Of a stretch of 64,000 nt of DNA, positions 34,219-44,590 are shown in pieces (the stretch's first letter is position 1; every line of letters starts with the position of its first letter). This DNA is from Mauremys mutica. Its lineage: Eukaryota; Chordata; Testudines; Geoemydidae. Location: NCBI RefSeq assembly GCF_020497125.1, contig NC_059075.1:110461222-110525221 (forward strand). The letters run 5' to 3'. The position numbers were made by a program, and so were the translations under genes. The notes under the pieces are model-generated. The model searched no databases and was not told where the DNA came from. It saw only the letters and a program-made list of their open reading frames with translations.

Positions 34219-36643
34219 GCCATCAGCTCCATCCAGAAAGGCTTCATGTCCTGCGAGGGCTGTTACAAACACAACTTCGTACTCCAAACCACCATCAAAA
34301 TGGCCAGAAGGGCGCGGTGGCAGCGTGCGGTAGCATGGCTCAACCTGGCTAACGCCTCTGGGTCCATGCCCCACCACCACATCTTTGCCACGCTCCAGGA
34401 GTTTAGGATCCTGGAGAACTTCCTTCGTGTGATCCGAGAGCTGTATGAGGAATGCAGCATCACCATTTGCTCGGTCGAAGGGGAGACCGCCAAGATCCCG
34501 ATCCAGAGCGGAGTTAAGCAGGGCTGTCCCTTCAGCCCCATCATCTTTAACGTCACTGTGGAGCCATTTTTCTGAGAGCGATCTCCAATGGCACAGATGG
34601 CTTCAACCTCCACGGTGAGAGGGTGAGCATCCTGACTTATGCGGATGACCTGGCCCTGACCGAGGAGGACCCAGGGAGCCTCCAAGGTATGCTAGACGCC
34701 ACCAGTCGACCTGCCAACTGGATGGGGCTCCGCTTCAATGCAAAGAAGTGCACAACTCCACATCGATGGCAGCAAAAGGGACACAGTGCAGGCGACAGTT
34801 TTGCAGATCCAGGGACAGCCCATTATCCCCCTGGCAGAGGGGCAGGTGTACCAACACCTCAGCATGCCGACGGGATTCTGGGTCCGGTGGACCCAGAATG
34901 ACACCATCCAGGAGATCTTGCAGGATGCTGCCAAGATCGACACCTTCCCTGCTGGCACTGTGGCAGAAGATAAATGCCCTGAACACCTTCCTGATCCCCC
35001 ACATCTCGTCGTCCTAAGGGGATCTGCTGTGGCGAAAGTACCCCTCAACAAGGCAGACAGGATCGTCCAGCAGCTGGTGAAGAAGTGGCTGTTCCTTCCG
35101 CAGAGAGCCAGCAACGAGCTAGTCTACATCGTCCACAGGCATGGCGGTGCCAACATTCCCCACATGAGCGACCTGTGCGACATCACGGTGATCACCCATG
35201 CCTTCCACCTGCTGATGTGTCCCACCGCCACGGTAAGAAACATTGCAGTCAACGCCCTCCGTGACGCAACAAAGAACCAGATCAGCAGAGCCCCCTCCAA
35301 CCAAGACATCACCACCTTCCTCAGTGGCTCCCTGGATGGTGAATTCGGACAAGATTGGCGTGACATCGCTTCACTGTGGTCCCACACTTGCAACGCCACA
35401 CGTCGCCTGAGGAAGTGCATTGGCTACTGCTGGGAGTGGTGCAAGGAGTGCCAGGAGCTGGGAGTTCTGGTGCCGCAGATCAGGTCCAACGACAACACGA
35501 TCGTCACTCCAAGTGCCAGGGGCATGCTGCAGAGGATCCTGAAGGCAGCCATCCACTCACTGGATATGGAAACCCTGAAGCGTAAACTGGACCAGGGTAA
35601 AGCCTTTGAGCTGACCAGCAAGTGGGATGCCAGCAACCACTTCCTCACTGTGGGCGGCTTCACCCATTTCGCCAACTGGCGGTTCATCAATCGTGCCTGG
35701 CTGAACTGCATCCCGCTCAACGGAGCCATCTGCCACGGGAACCAAGACAAGCGTTGCAGGAAGTGCGGCTACTCCAACGAGATCCTGCCCCACGTCCTGT
35801 GCAGCTGCAAGCCCCACTCCAGAGCCTGGCAGCTGCGCCACAATGCCATCCAGAATCACCTAGTGAAAGTCATCGCACCACACCTGGGAGAGATCTCCAT
35901 GAACTGCACCATCCCCGGTACCGACTGCCAGCTGTGACCTGATGCGGTCGTTACCAACGAGGCCCAGAAAAAGATCATCCTCGTCAACGCCATGGTCTCC
36001 TTTGAGAACAGAACCCCGGACTTTCGCAAAGCCCGAGCTCGTAAGCTGGAAAAGTATGCTCCCCTGGCCGATACCCTGAGAGCGAAGGGCTACAAGGTGC
36101 AGATGGATGCCCTGATCGTTGGAGCCCTGGGCACCTGGGACCCCTGCAATAAGCGGGTGCTGTGGCCCTGTGGGATCGGTTGACGCTACGCACGGCTCAT
36201 GCGGCGCCTCATGGTCTCGGACACCATCCGATGGTCCAGGGACATCTACATCAAACACATCACCAGCCTTGGACAGTACCAGGAGGCGTGAGCCGGAATG
36301 ACATCGTACATCAACTACAAGAAAGGGACCGAGATACTTTTTCCATTGGACCATATGAACTGGAACCATAAGCTCACTGAACATTAAATCTCACCAAATG
36401 AGGGTAAATCCATTATACTCCAACATACTCTCATATCTCAATGTCTGTACTTTGACCCGTTAACCTTTTACCCCCATTAGGGATATTGCAGATTATGTAT
36501 TCCTTATGCCATCCAATCCTAAACCGAATTTCACACCCCTTGATAATCTGTACGTTATTCCCTGATATCCAGAAACTTCTACGCTTAAACTCTGTACTGT
36601 CTTCTTTTTATTTTATCATCTTAATAAAATTCTTAAATCTGTT
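34219..36643 (+). pseudogene. R2-type (RLE) non-LTR retrotransposon, 5'-truncated and broken
   Basis: The + strand translation keeps the order of an R2-clade protein: IQKGFM, the reverse transcriptase block QSGVKQGCPFSPIIFN, the active site TYADDLAL (about 34635), a long thumb region, the CCHC-type motif CRKCGYSNEILPHVLCSCKP (about 35757), and the C-terminal endonuclease region with PDAVVTNEAQKKIILVN. It has an extra T near 34568, a shift near 34755, a shifted stretch about 34945-35015, and stops TGA at 35935 and 36181 where relatives have CGA. Its 5' end is missing. A 3' UTR ending near the AATAAA at about 36622 is inferred. It starts 127 nt past the Harbinger end and has no 28S rDNA around it. 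Confidence 0.88.
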
Positions 36644-37853
36644 ACTGCTTATTTTAAAAGCATGGCTTTCTACATGTAAAAATATTCATTTTCATCCACA
36701 GCAACAGAATGAATAGAATACCAAACCTGTATAAAAATAATCAATAGGTAAATCGTTAATCAGGTTTACACTTTAGTGGAAACATGCATATAAACATTTC
36801 AAAAGATACAATCTCACCATAAACCACAAGAGGGTGAACAGATTTATTTCTATGGAAATAAATACACCAATGCAAAATACCACCATTTTAGATCAACATA
36901 AGGCAAAGTTAGCATCTCGCCTTTATAAGGCTGATAATCTTAATGTTTAAATTACTAAGGAAGCATGACTGAACAATGTCTATTCTTTATTTGGACAATT
37001 TGCCTAAAACAGCCATCTAAACATTGTTACCATGTGCCTTTCTTTTCCAGGCATCTTTAACATTCTTCTTAAATACTAAAAATTGTGAATAGGATATATA
37101 CTGCCTAAGAAAATTGCACAGCATTCAAGACGTGACAGGCCACAGGTTTAAATCTCCCCCAACAGTTCTGATGCTAAAAGTTTTTGTTCTTCGTATTTTT
37201 TAAACAGATACTCTAAGAAATTTGGAAAGTCTGAGTCAAAATACTCACCTATAATATGCCTTCTTGCTTTGACATTGGCTTATATGAAGATTACACAGTT
37301 AGGTGAGGAGAGACTCCTACACCCTCCTTTATTAAACAATTCCTCACGGCCAGCATCTCAATTAATGAACTGTATACAGTCATTTCAGGGTAACTCTTAA
37401 ACTGACACTCAGGTTAATCAAGTTTAACACATTCTAATTTATATTAAGAACCATCACCTTGGGTATGTCAAGGAATTATTAAAACTGAATTTACTTTACA
37501 GTTCATATTGCCTGTTCACCGTTTTGCATTTCACTCAGCTTGGACCCTGAAAAATAGTAGATAGCTTCTACTAAGTTTCACTTTTAGATTTTCATTGGAA
37601 TATCCTGGGAGCACACGTATTGGCTGTAAGCACTGTAGAAAACTAATTAAAAAATTCCATTGTATCATGAAAATGTTTCTGGACAAGAAGTTAATCTACA
37701 ACTTTCATGTAGGGAAACTTCCTTTTTGTATTGCATAGCAATCTGGAGTTCAACCTTATTGAATAAAATTGAAAGATAAGTGAGAACTACGGTCATCTGT
37801 TAGAATTTACCTACCATGTTGTTCTAAAGAATGACTATTTGAGTTGAATACAA
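36644..37853. other. Intron stretch without recognisable feature
   Basis: AT-rich; no repeat or exon supported. Confidence 0.4.
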
Positions 37854-39228
37854 TGTTGTTGTAGCTGTGTTGGTCCCACAATATTAGAGACACAAGGTGG
37901 GTGAGGTAATATCTTTTATTGGACCGACGTCTGTTGGTGACAGAGCTCTTTTTCAGTTCTGGGAAAGGTACTCAGAGGATATGTCTACTCAGAGGTACTC
38001 AGAGGATATGTGGAATTAAAAAGCCACGATTACCCTGTGTCATTTGACTCGGGCTAAGGAGCCGTCTAACTGTAGTGTAAACATTCAGGCTCAGGCTTGA
38101 CCTAGCTCTGGGACCCTGTGAGATCCCTGGAGTAGATTCATGGGGGGATGAGGTTGTAGAGTTTCTCTTGGAGTTGTTTGGGAAAGGATTGTATGATATG
38201 CTTCAATTCCTGGGTGAATTGTGGTGGGGGGTCTTTATGTTCTTTGTAGTAGGTGGTGTTGGAGAGTTGTTCGTTGGCCTCGCTGACATAGTTATTACGG
38301 TTGAGTAGTATGATGGGACCCTTTTGTCTTGGGATTGGTTTTCAGGGACTGCATTGCTGTCCTATTGGTGGTGGAGTGATTGTGATGGCTGTGATTTTTG
38401 TTAAGGATTTCACAGTCAATTTTTTTCCAGAAGCAATCAATGTAACGATCAAGTGTGTGGACCACATCCTGAAAGAAATCTCTTCCAAACCCACTTTTCT
38501 GGCCTTTGAAACAAATCTCCCATCCTCACCGAGCTCATTATCAGTAACAAATTCCCCACAGACCAGGGCTCATGAACTCAAAGTGGCACCACACCCTGCC
38601 ATAACAGATGCAAAACCTGCAAACATATCCATATCTCCATTGCTAGGATGATCAATACCCCCTTCCCCCAAACATTCAGGCTCAGACTTGAGCCTACTCT
38701 GGGACCTACACAAAATACTTGGGTCCTACACAAACCTATCACAACATGTCGTATACTTTATCCAATATATAATGTGCCCCAATAACAATGATGTGGGTGA
38801 AACCAGACAGACAATCTCTTTGCTCTCAAATAAGCTCTCAGAAAAATGATAAAAGACAAACACTATCACCTGTGGGCAAACACTTCTCACAAAACAATCT
38901 TTCCATATCTAACCCCTCAGTCCTTGTCCTCTGAGGAAACTTGTGCAGTACCTTTAAAGATTCATGGCTTTTTACAACAATCTGTAACCTACTAACCCTT
39001 CTTTTTTGGAGAAGTGTTAGCAGGCCACTTCTCATTGAATGGTCTCTTTGAGTATGTGTTAACTATTTATGCTAAAAACAGTCTCTTCCACTTTGCATTT
39101 ATTTGCGACACTGAGTGCCTTTTCCAGACCTGAAAAAGAGAGTTTTGTGTAGCTCAAAAGCTTGTCTTTCACCCGCAGCTGATGATCCAATAAAAGGTAT
39201 CACCTCGCCCACCTTGTCTCTCTAAATT
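37854..39228. mobile_element. Scrambled Penelope-like element remnant
   Basis: Left end (37854-37980) and right end (39120-39228) are inverted copies of the Penelope terminal sequence (AAGGTGGGTGAGGTAATATC on the left, its inverse on the right). Between them, the - strand at about 38345-38145 encodes a Penelope reverse transcriptase piece (NYVSEANEQLSNTTYYKEHK then DPPPQFTQELKHIIQSFPKQ). The + strand at about 38577-38650 encodes GTTPCHNRCKTCKHIHI, a cysteine motif found before the GIY-YIG domain. The two pieces face opposite ways, so the copy is rearranged. Many stops. Confidence 0.7.
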
Positions 39229-39400
39229 GAAGGCCTTTAGCAATTTGTTAGAACAAGCACTCAGACAATTCCTCTGTCCAGAGTACATTTTAATTCTTCT
39301 ATGCTTCCATTGCATTTTCAGATTCAGAAGTCTATGCCGAAGTCCATGTCTATGCTAAGCTTTACTTGAACACCAAAACAAAACAAAAAACACCTTTTAC

Positions 39401-39524
39401 CTGAATTGAATGTTTAGGATTGGAGCTTCCATGAAGTCTGATATGCACTCAATATTCACAACTTGTTGCACCTGAGCGCCCCCATCCACTGTTGGGTCCA
39501 CTGGTTTTGTTTGCAGGTTCAGGC
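39401..39524 (-). CDS. AP2A2: AP2A2 exon downstream of the AT-AC intron (appendage)
   Basis: Completes a Ser codon, then [20 protein letters not shown] and [20 protein letters not shown], ending with two bases of Arg. The donor GTAAAA follows. There is no AG before its first base; the intron ends in AC (39525-39526). Confidence 0.96.
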
Positions 39525-39779
39525 GTGAGAGGTTGTTAAGGAAACCAATTCGCAGAAAAAAAAATTGATTGTGCTTTTAATCATTACCATTGGCTTTAAA
39601 TATAGATTTACATCTTCATATGGATAAATTGGACACTGGGGTGGGGGGGTGGACACAACTTTCACCAGTAAGTTAAACGTCCCTGTGAAACACAATACTA
39701 ACTAGATGTTATGTGGATAATTTTTCAAGCACCATACCAATATACAGATTCAAGATAGTAAGAGACAATTTTTGCTAGT

Positions 39780-41160
39780 AACCCTTGCAGTATTAAACGC
39801 TGTACTGAGTGCATGCAATGTATGCAAACATAAGATATCCAAACAAGTCTTATATGCTGTAGATGGTAATTCTGAACTGCTAATGATATTCAATTTTACT
39901 CACATTTTGTATCCATCAATCCCTACAGATCTTAATATACTGAGTAATTTGTAGTTCTGTCAAATGCTTTTTGAAAGTCAATAAAACTATACTGTGTTCC
40001 CCATTTCAAATGATCTTTCTAATATGAGATTAAAGTTCATAATGGTGTTTATCATGCCCTTTCCATGTCTGAAGCAGTATTGTTCACTTCTTTCCTTATC
40101 CATCTTTCCTCGTATTAGGTCTTTAAGAACTCACAAAAATATTTAGAAATAGAACTACACAGGATATTTAGCCCAGGCTCTGACACAGGTTTGATGCCAA
40201 GCTCCCCTTCCATCCACACACAAAATCACTCTGACTTAGGTCAGCAAGGACTCAGAAGCCAGGACCCAAGACTCTGCTAGGTGGGTGGATCAGAGTCTGA
40301 ACCCCACTGTGACTCAGGTCCAAACCCTGTCATTTTGCAGCGTGGCTGCAGTTCAAGCCACAGACCCAAGTCAGAATGTCTGTAGTGCAGTATGGATGCA
40401 AGACCCAGATCAAGCAACTGTAAGCCCAGGTTTACAATGCAGTATAGATGCTCAAGTGCTGGCTTGGAAGAACCATGTTCACAAACCAGGGGCCCAAAGA
40501 CCTGATTTACATTGCAGTGTAGCCATTTCCTCAGGGTATATAGCATCTGTATACCCAGACTCAGACTCACTGACATGGGTTTTGTTTTGTTTTTTTCTCC
40601 CCAGTATAGACATACCTTAGAGGCATGCGATTGTTCTGTAGTCTTTACAATCCATAGCACTGGTCTTTTTTTCAGTTTGGATATGTAAGGTTCTGAAGTA
40701 TTCTGGCAATTCTCCTGTCTTAAATATATTCTTCATTACCTCTGACTGGGCTTTCAAGTCTTCATCCACTATACTTTAACAATTCGGTCAGTATTCCATC
40801 GCACCTAGTGCTTTCCCATTCCGAAATCTTTTTATTGATGCCAAGATTTCTTCATCCATTACTGATGGACTTAATTAATCTCTAGCTAAGATTTTTCAGG
40901 CCTATCGTCACCATATAGTTGCTTGATACATTCTCACCATCTGTCGTTCTTGTCTTTAGGGTCTGTCAAATATTGTCCATTTTTGTCCTTAACAGTTGTA
41001 TTGGTCACCTTTTTTCTTTAATTGAAGGCTCTTATCTTTTGATACATCTCATGTTATTCTCTTTATCCAAATGTCCAATTTCTTTGCATTTCTCATATAG
41101 CTATTCAGTCTTTACTAATATGCATTTATTCTTTATTATTTTATTTATTCGTTTTTACTA
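39780..41160 (-). pseudogene. Old non-LTR reverse transcriptase remnant, split by an insertion
   Basis: The - strand shows a decayed reverse transcriptase in order. About 41150-40660 reads EKCKEIGHLDKENN, an EEILASIKRFRNGKALGA block, LKAQSEVMKNIFKTGELPEY and MDCKDYRTIA. After a gap, about 40150-39900 reads RHGKG then FIDFQKAFDR. The text resumes across 40165-40625, which looks like a separate insertion. Clade not resolved; many stops. Confidence 0.6.
40165..40625. repeat. Insertion within the reverse transcriptase remnant
   Basis: It interrupts the conserved order of the reverse transcriptase on both sides, and its flanks carry MITE-like words (TATGTCTATACTGG on the - strand). Its own family and exact ends are not certain. 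Confidence 0.45.
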
Positions 41161-41911
41161 ATATGATTCTACTAATCCACAGTACTCTTCACCTGCCTGA
41201 AAAATTTTCAACTAAGGCACTAAAATTTGTACCATATTGTCTTTCCATATGAGAGGAAAGGCAGACTCATAAGTACGTTATGAAGCTTTTATCCAACAAA
41301 ATTTAAATTGTATTTTGTAATATATTTGCTGGGACTAAATACCATGGACTTGTTTCAATTTATTCTAAAGTTTGAGACTTCTCTGATTTCCCTATTGCTT
41401 TCACAACACATGGCACTAAGAGGACCAGCAATCATTTAAAAGAAAAAAGTCTTAATTTTTGTTTTATTCGTTGCCCCTCCCTTTCATTACAAAGACTCAC
41501 AAGAACAATGGAAACTGACTATGGTGAAACAGTAAATTAACCTTTTAGTGATGTCAAGGGTGCAAAGTAATTTGAAAAAAAACCTCCCCATATAATCTTT
41601 CAGTTTAGTAATTTTAGGCATTACTTGTAATAGTGGTAGGTCATTAAGACGCAAGTACAATTTCAGCGTTATGTTAATATTTGCAAAATACTATATAGTA
41701 CATGCATTAGGCTTATCAGCTAAACTCTATAGTTAAAATTCCATTAATTTTTTTAAAGGATTTATGAACTGTTTCATTGTATCCACAAGTGTAAGTGGTC
41801 TCAGTGGAAGTTATCACTTAGAAAAGCTAGACCGAGCAAAATAAACATTTTCAATTCATGGAGAAAGCAAGGAAGGAGTCAGAAAGTTAATAAATAATAA
41901 TTATTGGAGAT

Positions 41912-42086
41912 ATACCAATCTCCTAGAACTGGAAGGGACCTTAAAAGGTCATTGAGTCCAGCCCCCTGCCTTCACTAGCAGGACCAATTTTTGCCCCAGA
42001 TCCCTAAGTGGCCCCCTCAAGGATTGAACTCACAACCCTGGGTTTAGCAGGCCAATGCTTAAACCACTGAGCTATCCCTCCCCCCA
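41912..42086 (-). mobile_element. tRNA-derived SINE with CR1-like tail (Cry-type, turtle)
   Basis: On the - strand it starts GGGGGGATAGCTCAGTGG, with a perfect Pol III A box (TAGCTCAGTGG) and a degenerate B box (GAGTTCAATCC). It ends in a CR1-like 3' tail (GGTCCCTTCCAGTTCTAGG). Known from cryptodiran turtles as Cry SINEs. It is not a functional tRNA gene because the stem pairing is lost. Confidence 0.85.
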
Positions 42087-42214
42087 AAATTAATCTAACC
42101 ATTTCTGAATAAGGAAGAGTTTTAATCATAACCACATTTTTAAAGAGTTTGCCTGCAAAAAAATATATATATTTTAGCATCAAGATCTTTAGTTAGTAAC
42201 CAAAGGCTTAACTA

Positions 42215-42931
42215 CCGTATTTTCCGCACTATAAGGCGCACCTAAGAGCCTTAAATTTTCTCAAAAATTGGCCGTGCGTCTTATAATCCGGTGCGCCTTA
42301 TGTGTGCACTGAGTTCCAAAATCTGTAAAAATGTTGTTGTGCGACTTTGGTAAGCGCTTTGCTTGATTGACTGTCGGACCATTTTTCGCTGACACAGGGA
42401 TGTAATACGTAAACTACGTACGCTGGCAGCGATAAACCAATCAGAGAACATTACGTAATACGTACAGTACGTACGTTTACCTTCTCCACTCCTCCGGTAG
42501 GTATACTACCGGTATGCTGCAAAACAACATTTGTTTGTCTAAGGACCCCCGAAAATGGCACCAGTGAAGAGACATGCTTACGAGGCACAATTCAAACTAC
42601 AGGCTATCAGTTACGCGGTTGTAAATGGGAATAGAGCAGCTGCGAAAGAATTCAACATCAATGACTTTGATGGATTTGTGGGAGAAGATTGATTAAAAAA
42701 TAATGTGAGTGTATTGTTAAATAGTAGAATAAAGTTCAACTAAACTCACTGTTTTGCTTCCGTTACCTTTTTACTACACTATGAACACCGTTACCTTTTT
42801 TTGTAGACCGTATGTTTTAGCATGCGCCTTATAATACGGTGCGCCTTATGTATGGGTTAAGTACAGAAATAGATCCCGTAATTGAGACTGCGCCTTATAA
42901 TCCGGTGCGCCTTATAGTGCGGAAAATACGG
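42215..42931 (+). mobile_element. Pogo-like (Tc1/mariner superfamily) deletion derivative, 717 bp
   Basis: Perfect 28-bp terminal inverted repeats (42215-42242 and 42904-42931) start CCGTATTTTCCGCAC, flanked by TA on both sides (42213-42214 and 42932-42933). Inside, from the ATG at 42555, a fragment MAPVKRHAYEAQFKLQAIS continues as YAVVNGNRAAAKEFNIN, the N-terminal helix-turn-helix of a pogo transposase. It passes directly into DFDGFVGED and a stop, which looks like the protein's own C-terminus, so the catalytic centre has been deleted. Confidence 0.9.
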
Positions 42932-43774
42932 TACATTTCTCGTAGCATCCAAGTTGACTTCAATTTACTACATCACAACATTGCTTGGACAGTTTGCTGA
43001 TTACTTTCCATGAATATAGCATGTGGTAATTTTTAATAAGGCGTCCTTATTTTCTTTGATACTATCAAGTATATTCAAAATCCATAGCTAGAGACTTTTA
43101 CTAACTGCTTTAAAGTGACTGTTTTGGTAGTGCAACAAATATTTTAAAAAGAGCAGTGAATAATCTCTCCACATTAGCTTGCGTAGCGGAAAAGTTCTCA
43201 TTTAGTTTGCATGTGTCTAATATGACTTATTCCCTTTTAACTCTCAGTGTATTTTGTGATTACATTTTAATTAACTCTCTTGGTACCAAAAAGAGTTAAA
43301 ACCATTTCAACTTTAGTACCAGCAGAGACACCTAAACTAAACTTGGCAATAGATAATAGCTCTGTGGTAAATTAAATATCTGATTTTAATATGCTCCCTT
43401 TTTTCTCCTGGAAGCTGGTACTTTGCAACTTTGCCCATGCAATACCATGTATCTTGTCAAAAGTGTATTAGGTAACTTCTCACAACAAGAAGATATCCCT
43501 GTACAAACCCTACACAATACTACGTGTAGTATTCTTTCTAGAGCCATAGATTTTGCTAAATTAATTTTTCTACACTGACACCAAAAGGTTTTATTTTTAA
43601 GACAAAGAAGTGACAATTTCCTCATCTTGTGAAGTATCACACCTTGAATCTAGCAGCTATTGCATTAGCCAAAGTATTTCTTTATTACTGTTTATTTTTG
43701 CATTCGATATATGTAATGATCAGGTGCATACATTACTACTTGCATATGAGGCGGAGCAATTAAATCAAGGATAT

Positions 43775-43864
43775 TTGACTGAAGTTCATCTGAACAGATT
43801 AGTGTTGGAGTAAAATTCAAGAACTGAGTGGAAGTCTTGTTACCATAAAATATAAACATCCGAC
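43775..43864 (-). CDS. AP2A2: AP2A2 exon upstream of the AT-AC intron (appendage)
   Basis: Completes a Gly codon, then [20 protein letters not shown] and LICSDELQS, ending with one base of the next Ser. Acceptor TTTCCAG at its right. Its 3' edge is not a GT donor but ATATCCTT. Confidence 0.96.
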
Positions 43865-44507
43865 CTGGAAAGAAATAGGTAAAAACATTTACTTATAAAA
43901 TCCTCAAGTATAGCACATATAACATTAATTAAGTATAATGAATACATTTGGAGCAAGAGTCTAAGGCTGGGTCTATATGTACAGTGTTTCAGCAGTGCAG
44001 CTGTAGAGATACAGCTGTCTTTCTGCAGTGCGTCTGGTGAAGACGCTCTATGCCAACAGGAGAAAGCTCTCTCGTCAGCATAAAAAAACCCACCTCTGCG
44101 AGTGGCAGAAGCTATATTGGCGAGAGAAGCTCCCCCGCCAACATAGAGTTGCATGCACACGCACGAGCACTTATGTTGGTGTAATTTATGTCACGGGAGG
44201 GTGAGGGGTGGGGGAATATTCACACCCCTGAGTGACATAAATTTTGCTGACATAGGCTATGTCTTCGCTACAGCCTAAGACAACTGTTTTCCACCATCAA
44301 CACAAAAAGGGTTCTTTAAGTAGGTTAGGCCTCAAATCTGATCCACTCTAGATGTTTAGAAAATTTGTCACCAGTAAATTAACAAAATAACCATTTTTAA
44401 CTAACAAGGTTTATTCCCAATTCTGTGCTGACACTGCTGTTGATACAAGGAAGTTAACACCACGTTAACTACTAGATCTATTCAAAACGTAAAATTATTG
44501 GTATTAC
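43865..44507 (-). other. AP2A2: AP2A2 intron
   Basis: GT-AG intron with a Harbinger-like MITE (43965-44275). Confidence 0.85.
43965..44275. mobile_element. PIF/Harbinger-like MITE, 311 bp
   Basis: Starts GGCTGGGTCTATATGTACAG and ends TATGTCTTCGCTACAGCC, imperfect inverted repeats. TAA lies on both sides (43962-43964 and 44276-44278), the TWA-type duplication of this superfamily. No coding sequence. Confidence 0.85.
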
Positions 44508-44590
44508 CCAAGTTCTGTCGAAATTCAGATTTCAGTCCAATCTGTAGCAGCTGATTTTCAAACAAAACTCCATTATTTTTACATACAAAC
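44508..44590 (-). CDS. AP2A2: AP2A2 exon (start of appendage)
   Basis: Completes the Arg codon, then [27 protein letters not shown] and one base of Gly. This is the first strand region of the appendage sandwich subdomain. GTAATA donor, CTAG acceptor. Confidence 0.97.

Larger units (their letters stand above)
28116..39400 (-). other. AP2A2: Largest AP2A2 intron in the window (11.3 kb), packed with mobile DNA
   Basis: Contains an LTR-like repeat (28203), the complete PIF/Harbinger transposon (29297-34091), an R2-type remnant (34219-36643) and a Penelope-like remnant (37854-39228). The stretch 36644-37853 shows no recognisable feature. Confidence 0.9.
39525..43774 (-). other. AP2A2: U12-type AT-AC intron of AP2A2, 4,250 nt
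   Basis: On the - strand the intron starts ATATCCTTGA (43774 downward) and ends CTCTCAC (39525). TTCCTTAAC at 39543-39535, 11-12 nt from the end, matches the U12 branch-site consensus. Splicing here joins TCA-A and GC-CTG to read ELQ-S-S-LNLQ, the same length as other alpha adaptins. It contains a pogo-like element, a SINE and an old reverse transcriptase remnant. Confidence 0.93.

Noticed and set aside
42010..42086. tRNA gene
   Set aside because: A and B box-like words are present but the cloverleaf is decayed and a CR1-like tail follows, so it is a SINE.
43681..43774. AP2A2 exon extending past 43775 to a weak GT donor (GTAGTA)
   Set aside because: It would add residues foreign to alpha adaptins; the AT-AC boundary restores the conserved sequence exactly.
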